Assembly: GCF_017875275.1 (NCBI RefSeq)
Contig: NZ_JAGGML010000001.1
Location: 1,240,001-1,304,000 of the forward strand
Reading direction: 5' to 3'
Source of the DNA: Xanthobacter flavus
Lineage (GTDB): Bacteria; Pseudomonadota; Alphaproteobacteria; Rhizobiales; Xanthobacteraceae
DNA length: 64,000 bases
Shown here: positions 35,942 through 44,737 of the stretch, in pieces
How the letters are laid out: each line of letters begins with the position of its first letter
Position numbering within the stretch: the stretch's first letter is position 1
Position numbers and translations under genes: made by a program
Notes under the pieces: model-generated
Databases searched by the model: none
What the model was told of the DNA's origin: nothing
Seen by the model: only the letters and a program-made list of their open reading frames with translations

Positions 35942-36114
35942 GGCCGGCGCCTTTCGGTTTGCTTGCTATCCGGCAAATCGTCATCGGAGAGCATGCGGAC
36001 GGCCGCGCCGTCGAGGTCGTCATACTGCCCGCTCTTCAGGCTCCACAGGAAGGCGAACAGGCCGCCAAGGCCGAGCAGCAGGGCGAGGGGCACGAGATAG
36101 ACGAGGACGTTCAC
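35938..36114 (-). CDS. ccoS: Cbb3-type cytochrome oxidase assembly protein CcoS (FixS)
   Basis: A 58-residue single-helix membrane protein: VNVLVYLVPLALLLGLGGLFAFLWSLKSGQYDDLDG, here noted by its motifs FLWSLKSGQYDDL and a hydrophobic N-terminus. FLW-SxxSGQYDD is the CcoS hallmark. CcoS is needed for insertion of heme b and CuB into the oxidase. The GTG start overlaps the ccoI stop by 4 bp. Confidence 0.93.
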   Translation of the reverse strand: MNVLVYLVPLALLLGLGGLFAFLWSLKSGQYDDLDGAAVRMLSDDDLPDSKQTERRRP

Positions 36115-38339
36115 GCCGCCACCTCCGTGAGCGCGACGGTTTCGCCCGCCGCGCCGTCGTCCCCCACCGCCTCTTCCTTGCGCCCCGGACGGGCCGCGCG
36201 CAAGGCGTTCACGGTCACAAGGATGGAAGAGCCGGACATGGCGAGCGCCGCGACCAGCGGCGTCACGAAACCGGCGATGGCCAGCGGCACCGCGATGATG
36301 TTGTAGCCCACCGCAATGGCGAGGTTCTGGCGCATCAGCCGCGCCGCCGTGCGGGCGCCGTCCACCGCCGCGAGCACCGGCCACAGGCGGCGGCCGAGGA
36401 ACACCGCATCGGCATGGGCCTGCGTGACCGCCGCGCCGCTTGCCGGCGAGAGGGAGACGGCTGCTGCCGCAAGGGCAGGCGCGTCGTTGAGGCCATCGCC
36501 GACCATGAGCACGCGGCGGCCCGCACCCTTGAGGGCGTCCAGCGCGGCGATCTTGTCGGCGGGCTTCAGGCCGGCCTCGGCCGCGACGATGCCGAGGGCC
36601 TCGGCCACCGGTACCACCGCCGCCGGCCGGTCGCCGGAGAGGATGCGCACATCGAGGCCGCGGGCCTTCAGCTCGGCGACCACCTCACGCGCATCCGGCC
36701 GCAGCGCCTGCGCGACGCCCATGACGAGCACCTTCTCGCCGTGGCGGAAGGCGATGAGGGAGGCGTCGGCGGGCAGGTCGGCGGGAGCCGTGGCCTCGCA
36801 GAAGGAGAGGCTGCCGAGGCGGGCGCGGCGGCCGTCGATGATCGCCTCGATGCCCTGCCCGCTCACCTCGGTGACGTGCTCCAGCGCCGGCCCCCTGGCC
36901 CGGGCGGCGATGACGCCGGCGAGCGGATGACGGCTCGACAAAGCCAGCCGGCCGGCGAGCGCCACCAGTTCCGGATCGGCGCCGCGCGGCAGAGCGAGGG
37001 CCGGCTCCGGCAGGGTCAGGGTGCCGGTCTTGTCGAAGACGACCGTATCCACCGCAGCGAGGCGCTCCAGCATGTCGCCGGCATTGATGAGGAGGCCCGC
37101 GCGGAACAGCCGGCCCGTCGCCGTCACCTGCACCGCCGGGACAGCCAGCGCCAGCGCGCAGGGGCAGGTGATGATGAGCACGGCGACCGCAATCATCACC
37201 GCATCGTGCAGCCCGGCGCCGGCCAGCAGCCAGCCGATGGCCGAGACGAGGGCGGTGAGGTGCACCATGGGCGCATAGAGCCGGGCGACGCGGTCGGCGA
37301 GGCGCACATAGGCGCCCTTTTCGGCCAGCGCGCCGTCGAGCAGGCGCTGTACGTCGTCAACCAGGGTGTTCTCGCCGCCGGCGGTGACGGTGAGGTGCAG
37401 CGCGCCCTCCCCGTTCAGGCTGCCGGCATAGACATGGTCTCCGGCCTTCAGCGCGCGCGGCAGCGTCTCTCCGGTGACGAGGCTTTCGTCCACCGCCGAA
37501 CGGCCGGAAGCGACCACGCCGTCCGCCGCGACCCGCTCGCCGGGATGGACGAGGATGGTGTCGCCGGGCTGGAGCGCCTGCACCGGCACTCGGATGGGCA
37601 CGCCGTCCGCTCCGATGCGATGGGCCATCTCGCCCCGGAGCGCCGCGATGTTGCCGGCCGTGGCGCGGGTGCGCCGGCGCGCCTCGTGGTCGAGGTAGCG
37701 GCCGGCGAGAAGGAAGAACAGCAGCATGATGGCGCTGTCGAAATAAGCGTGCGGCTGGCTCATGGCCGTTTCGAGCACGCTCATGCCCAGCGCCAGCGTG
37801 ACGCCGATGGTGATGGGCACGTCCATGTTCAGCCGGCCGGAGCGGATGGCTCGCACCGCGCTCTGGAAGAAGGGCTGGCCGGCATAGGCCGCCGCGGGCA
37901 GCGCGATGAGCGCGGAGATCCAGTGGAAGAAGTCGCGCGTCTCGGGGGTGATGTCGGTGACGTTGCCCGACCACACCGAGACCGACAGCAGCATGATGTT
38001 CATGGCCGCGAAGCCGGCGACGCCGAGGCAGCGCAGCAGCCAGCGGGCGTGCCGCGCCTCGCTCTCCTCCGCCCGGCCGGCGAAGGGATGGGCGCGGTAG
38101 CCGAGCGCTTCCAGCTGCCCCACCACCCGGTCCGGCGCGGCGCCGTCCGACCAGGCGACGGTGAGGCGGTGGGTCGAGTAGTTGAGGCGGGCGCGCACCA
38201 CGCCGGGCAGCGCCTTCACCCCGTTCTCGATCTCGCCGATGCAGGCGGCGCAGTCGATGCCGTCGATGGCGAGGCTCATCTGCGCCAGGCCGTCCTCGGA
38301 CGTGCCGACGAAGATGGAATAATCGATCGCCTCGGACAT
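36111..38339 (-). CDS. ccoI: CcoI/FixI copper-transporting P1B-type ATPase
   Basis: A 742-residue membrane ATPase that delivers Cu to the cbb3 oxidase. An N-terminal heavy-metal domain has CAACIGEIE, a CxxC-type metal site. The membrane metal motif is TCPCALALAVPAVQ (CPC), the phosphorylation site is DKTGTLTLPEP, and the hinge is VGDGLNDAPALAAA. In the usual arrangement it directly follows ccoH; here a 330-bp gap with a repeat and a hairpin intervenes. It overlaps ccoS. Confidence 0.94.
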   Translation of the reverse strand: MSEAIDYSIFVGTSEDGLAQMSLAIDGIDCAACIGEIENGVKALPGVVRARLNYSTHRLTVAWSDGAAPDRVVGQLEALGYRAHPFAGRAEESEARHARWLLRCLGVAGFAAMNIMLLSVSVWSGNVTDITPETRDFFHWISALIALPAAAYAGQPFFQSAVRAIRSGRLNMDVPITIGVTLALGMSVLETAMSQPHAYFDSAIMLLFFLLAGRYLDHEARRRTRATAGNIAALRGEMAHRIGADGVPIRVPVQALQPGDTILVHPGERVAADGVVASGRSAVDESLVTGETLPRALKAGDHVYAGSLNGEGALHLTVTAGGENTLVDDVQRLLDGALAEKGAYVRLADRVARLYAPMVHLTALVSAIGWLLAGAGLHDAVMIAVAVLIITCPCALALAVPAVQVTATGRLFRAGLLINAGDMLERLAAVDTVVFDKTGTLTLPEPALALPRGADPELVALAGRLALSSRHPLAGVIAARARGPALEHVTEVSGQGIEAIIDGRRARLGSLSFCEATAPADLPADASLIAFRHGEKVLVMGVAQALRPDAREVVAELKARGLDVRILSGDRPAAVVPVAEALGIVAAEAGLKPADKIAALDALKGAGRRVLMVGDGLNDAPALAAAAVSLSPASGAAVTQAHADAVFLGRRLWPVLAAVDGARTAARLMRQNLAIAVGYNIIAVPLAIAGFVTPLVAALAMSGSSILVTVNALRAARPGRKEEAVGDDGAAGETVALTEVAA

Positions 38340-38414
38340 CTTCAGGTCCCCGGGGGCTGCAGGGAGGGTGCGGGCTCAGAGCACGCGCCGATCTGATTGC
38401 ATCGCAATCCGATC

Positions 38415-38492
38415 GGATAACGCGTTCTCCTTCTTCGAGTTAGAGGGCGATTCACCGATCAAGTTGTTTCAACTTGATCGGATCGCGCTCTA
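38415..38492 (+). repeat. Dispersed intergenic repeat, copy 2, with palindromic end
   Basis: The first 52 bp (GGATAACGCGTTCTCC...TTCACCGATCAAGTTG) match the copy at 23440-23490. The element then ends in a palindrome ATCAAGTTG-TTT-CAACTTGAT followed by CGGATCGCGCTCTAG, a short palindromic type widespread in Hyphomicrobiales intergenic DNA. Confidence 0.7.
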
Positions 38493-38531
38493 GCCCGCGG
38501 CACGGGTCAGCACCGTGCCATGAAATAAAGT

Positions 38532-38579
38532 GAGTACGACAGGCCGGCGGCGCGACGAACCGCCCAGCCTCTCGTACTC
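38532..38579. repeat. Long imperfect hairpin between ccoH and ccoI
   Basis: Nested stems GAGTACGA/TCGTACTC (38532-38539 with 38572-38579), then AGGC/GCCT, then GGCGG/CCGCC close a 9-nt loop, with only one- or two-base bulges. The stem totals 17 bp. It could act as an attenuator, a stabiliser of the ccoGH transcript end, or a mobile-element end. Confidence 0.65.
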
Positions 38580-38669
38580 AAGGCACGGACGGCACTGGAC
38601 GGTAGCCGCCCGGCAGTCTCGATGCCGCCTCGGGAGGCCCGGAGGAGGCCTGATGCCCGTTCAAGCGGC

Positions 38670-39188
38670 TTACGGAAGCTGCACACGATTCTTGGACCGG
38701 AAGACCCGCTCGCCGCCTTGCGCAAAATCAATCACCAGATCCCACTGCCCGGCCCCGGCCTGGGTGCGGGCCCGGTAGCGGCCTTCGCCCTGGGGTTCGA
38801 GATCGAGCACCACATCGCGGCGGGCGTCGGTGGGATGGGCGAGCTCGCCATCGGCGACGAGGTTGGTCAGCGGCTTTCCGGCCGCGTCGCGCACGACGAC
38901 ATCGATCTCGCGGGCGCCGCCGCCGGGAGAGGCGAACGCCACGTCCACCTTCCAGTGCAGGGCCGCCTGCCGCTCGGCCGCCTGATGCTCGGCGGTGAAG
39001 GCGAGTCCCGCCTTGTAGGAGCTATCCGTCTCCACCCCCGCGAAAGTGGTGACGGCGAAGCGCGCCATGACGACGTTGACGCCGATGACCACGCCGAAGA
39101 AGGCGAGGAGCATCAGGAGCACAGCGCGGCCGGTCAGCTCACGCGAGGGCTTCGGGGCATTGGCGGCCGGGGCAGAGGCTCGAGCCAT
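38670..39188 (-). CDS. ccoH: CcoH/FixH cbb3 oxidase assembly protein
   Basis: A 172-residue protein with a polar N-terminus, one membrane helix (residues about 20-43, VLLMLLAFFGVVIGVNVVM), and a periplasmic domain with YKAGLAFTAEHQAAERQ and WDLVIDFAQGG, typical of FixH. It interacts with the maturing oxidase. It starts 25 bp after ccoG on the same strand. Confidence 0.9.
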   Translation of the reverse strand: MARASAPAANAPKPSRELTGRAVLLMLLAFFGVVIGVNVVMARFAVTTFAGVETDSSYKAGLAFTAEHQAAERQAALHWKVDVAFASPGGGAREIDVVVRDAAGKPLTNLVADGELAHPTDARRDVVLDLEPQGEGRYRARTQAGAGQWDLVIDFAQGGERVFRSKNRVQLP

Positions 39189-39213
39189 GGACTTATCCTT
39201 CCGTGCGGCCCGC

Positions 39214-40680
39214 TCAGGGGCCGATGAAATGATCGGTGACGGAGGCCGACAGGCCGGAGGCCTTGTCGCGGATGCGGAACGTCACCGGCAGAGAGGCCGA
39301 GGGCGGCAGCTTGTCGCCGGTGGTGACGAGCACCCGCACCTCGCGCGTCTGGTCCGGGCCGATGGTCAGGCCGTCCGCATTGTCGCCGACCACCTCGAGG
39401 CTGGCATCGGGAACGCCCTCGACGGAGAGGATGAAGGTCCGCTCTTCCAGCTTCTTGTTGATGAGGCGGATGGTGTAGGCGTTGCGGATGGCGCCGCTGG
39501 AGAGCCGCACGAACAGCGGGTTGCGGTCATGGATGGCGGCAACGCCCTCCGTGGAGCGCCCGATCAGGGCGGTCAGCATGAGGCCCGAGACGAAGGCGAT
39601 CAGCACGCCGTAGAGGATCGTGCGCGGGCGCAGGATGCGCTGCACGAAGGGCTTGCCCGCGGCACGCGCCTCGAGGTTCGCCTCGCTCTCATAGGTGATG
39701 AGGTTCCCGGGCCGGCCGATCTTGTGCATCACGGTGTTGCAGGCATCGATGCACAGGCCGCACTGGATGCAGGGAAGCTGCATGCCCTGCCGGATATCGA
39801 CGCCCGTGGGACACACGGCGACGCACTGGCCGCAATCCACGCAATCGCCCGCGGGCAGGCCCTTCTCGCGGAGCGCCGCCGCCTTCTTCACCGAGCCGCG
39901 GGGCTCGCCGCGGTCGTAGAGATAGGTGACATTGAGGGCGTATTCGTCCGTCAGCGCCGCCTGGATGCGCGGCCACGGGCACATGTAGGTGCAGACCTGC
40001 TCGCGCATGTGGCCAGCGAGGGCATAGGTGGTGAAGGTCAAAACCGCGATGGACATGTAGGCCACGGCGGGTGCCTGGAAGGTGGCAAGCTCCACCACCA
40101 GGGTCGGCGCATCGGCGAAGTAGAGCACCCAGGCGCCGCCGGTCCACCACGCGATGAGCAGCCAGACGGAATGCTTCAGCGTCTTGTGGGCGACTTTCTC
40201 CATGGTCCATGGCCCGGCGTCGGCGATCATCCGCTCGCGGCGGTCGCCCTCAATCAGGCGCTCCACCGCCATGAACAGGTCAGTCCACACCGTCTGCGGA
40301 CAGAGGTAGCCGCACCAGACGCGGCCGGCGACCGCGTTCATCAGGAACAGGACGAGTGCCGCGAGGATGAGAAGGCCGGCAACGTAATAGAATTCCTGCG
40401 GCCAGATCTCGAGGAAGAAGAAGTAGAAGCGGCGGGCCGGGAAATCGATGAGCACGGCCTGATTCGGCGCGTCCGGCCCGCGATCCCAGCGCACGAAGGG
40501 CAGGAGGTAATAGATGCCGAGCGTGATGCCGAGCAGCACCCACTTGATGGTGCGGAAGCGGCCATGGACGCTCTGGGGATAGATCTGGCGCCGGGCCTCG
40601 TAGAGCGGGATGTCCTCATCGCCGCTCACGACCACGGGGGCCTTCTTGTCCTCGGACTTGGTGGACAGGGCAGTCATCAT
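39214..40680 (-). CDS. ccoG: CcoG/FixG cytochrome c oxidase accessory protein
   Basis: A 488-residue membrane iron-sulfur protein, a cupric reductase in cbb3 assembly. Two ferredoxin-type clusters are visible: CVDCGQCVAVCP and CIQCGLCIDACN. Four to five membrane helices precede them, with CGYLCPQTVWTDLFM and CTYMCPWPRIQ as further Cys motifs, and a C-terminal Ig-like domain. The exact start is uncertain (GTG 40686, ATG 40680 or 40677). ccoH follows directly. Confidence 0.93.
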   Translation of the reverse strand: MMTALSTKSEDKKAPVVVSGDEDIPLYEARRQIYPQSVHGRFRTIKWVLLGITLGIYYLLPFVRWDRGPDAPNQAVLIDFPARRFYFFFLEIWPQEFYYVAGLLILAALVLFLMNAVAGRVWCGYLCPQTVWTDLFMAVERLIEGDRRERMIADAGPWTMEKVAHKTLKHSVWLLIAWWTGGAWVLYFADAPTLVVELATFQAPAVAYMSIAVLTFTTYALAGHMREQVCTYMCPWPRIQAALTDEYALNVTYLYDRGEPRGSVKKAAALREKGLPAGDCVDCGQCVAVCPTGVDIRQGMQLPCIQCGLCIDACNTVMHKIGRPGNLITYESEANLEARAAGKPFVQRILRPRTILYGVLIAFVSGLMLTALIGRSTEGVAAIHDRNPLFVRLSSGAIRNAYTIRLINKKLEERTFILSVEGVPDASLEVVGDNADGLTIGPDQTREVRVLVTTGDKLPPSASLPVTFRIRDKASGLSASVTDHFIGP

Positions 40681-40747
40681 CTTCACCGCGATTTGCCGGT
40701 CATGACGGACCAGCCATACGTCGGGGCCTTGCCCCTCGGGTGCACAT

Positions 40748-40767
40748 CCGGAGACCCCCGTCTCCGG
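40748..40767 (-). repeat. Inverted repeat upstream of ccoG
   Basis: CCGGAGAC and GTCTCCGG flank CCCC, giving an 8-bp perfect stem in the ccoG leader region. It could be a leader hairpin or a regulator site. Confidence 0.4.
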
Positions 40768-40776
40768 CCTGCATCG

Positions 40777-40800
40777 CTACATTCATATCTTAGAATGTAG
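40777..40800. promoter_or_regulatory. Palindromic candidate operator upstream of ccoG
   Basis: CTACATTC (40777-40784) and GAATGTAG (40793-40800) are perfect 8-bp arms with an AT-rich 8-bp centre (ATATCTTA), about 97 bp upstream of ccoG. It does not fit the FNR/FixK consensus. TACA/TGTA ends resemble BlaI/CopY-type operators, which is only a suggestion. Confidence 0.4.
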
Positions 40801-40816
40801 CTAGTATCCCCAAAGC

Positions 40817-40852
40817 AAAAGGTCGCGCCGACGTTTGGTCGCGCGACCTTTT
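40817..40852. terminator. Strong terminator separating ccoNOQP from ccoG
   Basis: AAAAGGTCGCGC (40817-40828) and GCGCGACCTTTT (40841-40852) form a perfect 12-bp stem with a 12-nt loop. Read on the minus strand it ends the ccoP transcript in TTTT, so ccoGHIS should have its own promoter in 40687-40816. Confidence 0.85.
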
Positions 40853-40872
40853 GGCATTTCCCTGCGGCCTGA

Positions 40873-40899
40873 TCCGGACGGTGCGCGTGTCCGTCCGGA
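40873..40899 (-). terminator. Hairpin after ccoP
   Basis: TCCGGACGG (40873-40881) and CCGTCCGGA (40891-40899) form a perfect 9-bp stem with a 9-nt loop, 48 bp downstream of the ccoP stop on the minus strand and just before the stronger terminator. Confidence 0.6.
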
Positions 40900-40946
40900 A
40901 GGATGGCCGGTGGGCGTGTCCGGGGCGGATGTCCCGGACCTCCGGC

Positions 40947-41828
40947 TCAGCGTCCGCCGCCCAGCGAATGGACGTAGACGGCGAGCGCCTTGATCGTCGT
41001 CGGGTCGAGACGCGCATGCCAGGCCGGCATCACGTTGCCGCGTCCGTTGACGATACCGTACTCGATGGTGGCCTTGTCGGAGCCGAAGAGCCAGATGCCG
41101 TCGGTAAGGTTCGGGGCGCCCAGTTCCAGGTTGCCCTTGCCGTCCTCGCCATGGCAGGCGGCGCAGTTGGCGGCGAATACTTCCTTGCCCTTGTCGAAGT
41201 CCGCACCGGGCTTGGCGATACCGGAGAGGGTGCGCACATAGTCCGCCACCGCCGAGATTTCCGGCTTCTGCAGGATGCCGTCCTTGCCGAAGGCCGGCAT
41301 GTTGCCCTGGCGGGTGTCGGGATCGGTGGAGCGGATGCCGTGCTCGATGGTGGTCTGGATCTGCTCCAGCGAACCGCCCCACAGCCAGTCGTCGTCATTG
41401 AGGTTGGGGAAGCCGGTGGCACCGCCGCCGCCTGCCCCGTGGCAGGGCGCGCAATTGTCGGCGAAGGCCACGCGACCCTGCGCCCGGGCGAGGGAGAGCA
41501 GCGCCGGCGTCTGCTCGATCTGTTCGAGCGACGCGTTGGTGAGCTTCGCCGCGCTCTCGGCGCGGATGGCATTGAGGTCGGCGATCTGCACGGCCACCGC
41601 CGAGCGCGAATGCCAGCCGAGGATGCCCGGCGTCGCCGAGGAGACCAGGGGCCAGGCCGGATACAGGATCCAGTAGCCGATGGCCCACACGATGCAGGCG
41701 TACCACACCCACAGCCACCAGCGCGGCAGCGGGTTGTTCAGTTCCGAGATGCCATCCCATTCATGGCCGGTGGTCGAGACGCCGGTTGCCTGGTCGACCT
41801 TGCCGTGGGTGTCGTGGGTCGTGCTCAC
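40947..41828 (-). CDS. ccoP: Cytochrome c oxidase cbb3-type subunit III (diheme cytochrome c)
   Basis: A 293-residue membrane-anchored diheme cytochrome c. One helix (WVWYACIVWAIGYWILYP) is followed by two heme sites, CAPCH and CAACH, with axial methionines in QGNMPAFG and GNVMPAWHA. It passes electrons toward the catalytic subunit. It starts with GTG at 41828, 4 bp after ccoQ. Confidence 0.95.
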   Translation of the reverse strand: MSTTHDTHGKVDQATGVSTTGHEWDGISELNNPLPRWWLWVWYACIVWAIGYWILYPAWPLVSSATPGILGWHSRSAVAVQIADLNAIRAESAAKLTNASLEQIEQTPALLSLARAQGRVAFADNCAPCHGAGGGGATGFPNLNDDDWLWGGSLEQIQTTIEHGIRSTDPDTRQGNMPAFGKDGILQKPEISAVADYVRTLSGIAKPGADFDKGKEVFAANCAACHGEDGKGNLELGAPNLTDGIWLFGSDKATIEYGIVNGRGNVMPAWHARLDPTTIKALAVYVHSLGGGR

Positions 41829-41832
41829 GGGA

Positions 41833-41994
41833 TCAATCCTCTTTGAGCGGAATATTGGCGGCGTCGTCGAAATCCTTCTTCCTCTTCTTGGAAGGCCAGA
41901 AGGCGTAGGCGACCACCAGCAGGAAGGCGACGACGAAGAGGATCAGGCCCCCCGTCTGGGCGAAGGCCGCGAGGCCGAGATAGGTGTCGTGCAT
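41833..41994 (-). CDS. ccoQ: Cbb3-type cytochrome oxidase subunit CcoQ (FixQ)
   Basis: A 53-residue single-helix protein: MHDTYLGLAAFAQTGGL at the start, a hydrophobic helix through AYAFWPSKKRKKDFD, and an acidic tail ending PLKED. The FWPSKK-x-DFD pattern is typical of CcoQ. It stabilises the CcoP association. It lies between ccoO and ccoP with gaps of 4 bp on each side. Confidence 0.93.
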   Translation of the reverse strand: MHDTYLGLAAFAQTGGLILFVVAFLLVVAYAFWPSKKRKKDFDDAANIPLKED

Positions 41995-41998
41995 CCCA

Positions 41999-42748
41999 TC
42001 ACCTCACATTCGCCTGGTTGTCGTAGAGCTTGAAATCGACCAGCGTGCCGAGCATCTGGAGGTAGGCGATGAGCGCGTCCGCCTCGGTCAGCTCCCCCGG
42101 ATTGCCGTCGAAATCGCGGCCCTGCGCCTTGGGATAGCGCTTCAGGAGCCCGTCCGAGTCGGCGGCGTCGATGGTCGACTGGGTCTTCAGGTCGTCCTGC
42201 GCCTTGGCGATCATCTCGTCCGTGTAGGGAACGCCGAGGATCTGCTGAACCCGCATCTCCTCGCCGACGTGCTTGGCGTTGAGTCTGGTCTTCGCCAGCC
42301 AGGGGTAGCTCGGCATGATGGAGGCCGGGACCACGGAGCGCGGGTTGTTCAGATGCTCCAGCTGCCACAGGTCCGAATACTTGCCGCCGACGCGGGCAAG
42401 GTCCGGTCCGGTGCGCTTGGAACCCCACTGGAACGGGCGGTCGTACATGCTCTCGGCCGCCAGCGAGTAGTGGCCATAGCGCTCCACCTCGTCGCGCAGC
42501 GGGCGGATCATCTGCGAGTGGCAGTTGTAGCAGCCCTCGCGGACGTAGATGTTGCGCCCCGCCAGTTCCAGCGGCGAGTAGGGGCGCATGCCCTCCACCT
42601 TCTCGATGGTGCTCTTCAGGTAGAAGAGCGGGGCGATCTCCACGAGACCGCCGATGGCGATCATCACCAGGATGCCGAGCATCAGCCAGTAGGAGTGCTT
42701 CTCGAAGATCTGGTGCTTGGACCAGATGGAGGTGCCTTGGTTTGCCAT
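41999..42748 (-). CDS. ccoO: Cytochrome c oxidase cbb3-type subunit II (monoheme cytochrome c)
   Basis: A 249-residue protein with an N-terminal anchor helix ([20 protein letters not shown]) and one heme site in [14 protein letters not shown]. The axial methionine region is [30 protein letters not shown] is characteristic of CcoO. The ATG at 42748 follows GAGGAGG. It is required for stability of CcoN. Confidence 0.95.
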   Translation of the reverse strand: MANQGTSIWSKHQIFEKHSYWLMLGILVMIAIGGLVEIAPLFYLKSTIEKVEGMRPYSPLELAGRNIYVREGCYNCHSQMIRPLRDEVERYGHYSLAAESMYDRPFQWGSKRTGPDLARVGGKYSDLWQLEHLNNPRSVVPASIMPSYPWLAKTRLNAKHVGEEMRVQQILGVPYTDEMIAKAQDDLKTQSTIDAADSDGLLKRYPKAQGRDFDGNPGELTEADALIAYLQMLGTLVDFKLYDNQANVR

Positions 42749-42758
42749 GCTCGCCTCC

Positions 42759-44423
42759 TCACTCGGCCGCCTGCAGGGCGAGCTCGCGCTCGGCTGCGGT
42801 CTGGGGCGTGGTGATGGTCTTCCAGATGTTCCAGGCCATGATGAGAGCGCCCGTGAGGAAGAGGATGCCGCCCAGGGCACGGATCACGTACAGCGGATGC
42901 ATCGCCTCGACCGTCTCGATGAACGAGTATTCGAGGAAGCCGAGCTGCGTGTAGGCGCGCCACATGAGGCCCTGCAGGATGCCCGCGACCCACATCGAGG
43001 AGATGTAGAGCACGATGCCGAGGGTCGAGACCCAGAAGTGCCAGTTGATGGCCTTGACCGAATACATTTCGCGCTTGTTCCAGAGCCAGGGCACCAGGCA
43101 GTAGATGGCGCCGAAGGAGATGTACGCGACCCAGCCGAGCGCGCCGGAATGCACGTGGCCGATGGTCCATTCGGTGTAGTGGCTGAGCGAGTTCACCGCC
43201 TTCACCGACATCATCGGGCCTTCGAAGGTGGACATGCCGTAGAAGGCCACGGCCACCACCATCATGCGGATGACGGGATCGGTGCGCAGCTTGTCCCAGG
43301 CGCCCGAGAGCGTCATGAGGCCGTTGATCATGCCACCCCAGGAGGGCATCCACAGGATCACCGAGAAGGTCATACCCAGCGTCTGCGCCCAGTCCGGCAG
43401 AGCCGTGTAGTGCAGGTGATGCGGGCCGGCCCAGATGTAGATGAAGATCAGCGCCCAGAAGTGCACGATGGACAGGCGGTAGGAATAGACCGGCCGCTCA
43501 GCGCGCTTGGGGATGAAGTAATACATCAGGGCGAGGAAGCCGGCGGTCAGGAAGAAGCCCACCGCGTTGTGGCCGTACCACCACTGGAACATGGCGTCCT
43601 GCACGCCGGACCACAGGATGTAGGACTTCGGCGAGAAGACCGACACCGGGATCGTCGCGTTGTTGCCGAGATGCAGGACCGCGATGGTGATGATGAAGGC
43701 GAAATAGAACCAGTTCGCCACATAGATGTGCGGCTCGGTCCGCTTCAGCACCGTCACCAGGAACACCAGCAGGTAGGTGACCCAGACCACCGTCAGGAAC
43801 AGGTCCGAATACCACTCGGGCTCGGCGTATTCCTTGCCCTGGGTGATGCCGAGCAAATAGCCCGTACCGGCGATGACGATGAAGAAATTGTAGCCGAGGA
43901 TCACGAACCAGGGCGCGAGGTCGCCGGCGAGGCGGGCGCGCGAGGTGCGCTGCACCACGTAGAAGGAGGTCGCGATCAGCACGTTGCCGCCGAAGGCGAA
44001 GATCACCGCCGAGGTGTGCAGCGGGCGCAGCCGGCCGAACGAAATCCAGGGCAGGTCCAAATTCACCATCGGGAAGGCCAGCTGCAACGCGGCGATCACC
44101 CCGACGAGGAAGCCGGCGATGCCCCAGACCACCGCGAAGATCGTGCCGACCTTCACCACGTCCATATTGTAATTGGGCTTGCCGTCGATGAATTGCGGCG
44201 TCGCACCGGCCGGACGCGCCATGTAGCGGTTGCCGATGGCGAACACCGAGGCGATGCTCGCCGCGGCGAAAAGATAGGCGTGGAAAGCATATTCGGAGGT
44301 GTAGGCCTTCGCCGCCACGACAATCGAGAACAGGGCGAAGAGGGAGAACACCCCGATGAGAGCGCCCTCACCCCACCTCATCGACTTCGCCGGGGGCTGG
44401 ATTGGAGCTTGCAATGTTGTCAT
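42759..44423 (-). CDS. ccoN: Cytochrome c oxidase cbb3-type subunit I (catalytic)
   Basis: A 554-residue heme-copper oxidase subunit with about twelve helices that reduces O2 at high affinity and pumps protons. Histidine-containing helices include [43 protein letters not shown] and [13 protein letters not shown]. The ATG at 44423 is preferred to the GTG at 44438. A perfect FNR/FixK box lies 82 bp upstream. Confidence 0.95.
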   Translation of the reverse strand: MTTLQAPIQPPAKSMRWGEGALIGVFSLFALFSIVVAAKAYTSEYAFHAYLFAAASIASVFAIGNRYMARPAGATPQFIDGKPNYNMDVVKVGTIFAVVWGIAGFLVGVIAALQLAFPMVNLDLPWISFGRLRPLHTSAVIFAFGGNVLIATSFYVVQRTSRARLAGDLAPWFVILGYNFFIVIAGTGYLLGITQGKEYAEPEWYSDLFLTVVWVTYLLVFLVTVLKRTEPHIYVANWFYFAFIITIAVLHLGNNATIPVSVFSPKSYILWSGVQDAMFQWWYGHNAVGFFLTAGFLALMYYFIPKRAERPVYSYRLSIVHFWALIFIYIWAGPHHLHYTALPDWAQTLGMTFSVILWMPSWGGMINGLMTLSGAWDKLRTDPVIRMMVVAVAFYGMSTFEGPMMSVKAVNSLSHYTEWTIGHVHSGALGWVAYISFGAIYCLVPWLWNKREMYSVKAINWHFWVSTLGIVLYISSMWVAGILQGLMWRAYTQLGFLEYSFIETVEAMHPLYVIRALGGILFLTGALIMAWNIWKTITTPQTAAERELALQAAE

Positions 44424-44504
44424 CTGTGGACCCTTCACGCCGGAGCGCAGAACGACACCCGGGGGACTAGGACGCAGATCAACGCCCTAGGACCGTTTTT
44501 CACC

Positions 44505-44518
44505 TTGACGCATGTCAA
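44505..44518. promoter_or_regulatory. FNR/FixK box upstream of ccoN
   Basis: TTGACGCATGTCAA is a perfect palindrome fitting TTGA(T/C)-N4-(A/G)TCAA. It is centred about 88 bp upstream of the ccoN start, a distance compatible with activation at -41.5 and a roughly 45-nt leader. It explains microaerobic induction of ccoNOQP. Confidence 0.88.
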
Positions 44519-44637
44519 AGGCTATGCCCGGCGAAATACGGATGTGCGCTGTGGCGGGCCGTCGCAAGTTGCCAAGCCAAATGCCGCAGCGCAGCGGACA
44601 TCAGGTCGCATAGCCTTCGTGCAAACGCTGGACGCGC

Positions 44638-44660
44638 GAGCCTGGAACGCCTCCAGGCTC
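44638..44660 (-). terminator. Hairpin after the ABC efflux operon
   Basis: GAGCCTGGA (44638-44646) and TCCAGGCTC (44652-44660) form a perfect 9-bp stem with a 5-nt loop, about 80 bp beyond the permease stop on the minus strand. There is no T-run. Confidence 0.5.
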
Positions 44661-44737
44661 CACCACATCGCGCACTATTTTCCACAGGACGATTTCGGGC
44701 AAGCGCCAAAGCTTCGCGGCCACATGCCGCACGGCTT

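Larger units (their letters stand above)
38340..38669. other. Interrupted ccoH-ccoI intergenic region
   Basis: A 330-bp gap inside what is normally a tight ccoGHIS operon. It contains the dispersed repeat at 38415-38492 and a long hairpin at 38532-38579. No gene with family support is visible. Confidence 0.6.

Noticed and set aside
35529-38396. Very long open frame (955 codons) on the plus strand opposite ccoI, ccoS and the MFS gene
   Set aside because: It is antisense to clearly conserved genes, has no family motifs, and has the Arg/His/Gly-rich composition typical of shadow frames in GC-rich DNA.
38507-38731. A 74-codon frame between ccoI and ccoH on the minus strand
   Set aside because: It runs into ccoH, covers the hairpin, and shows no ribosome site or family similarity.
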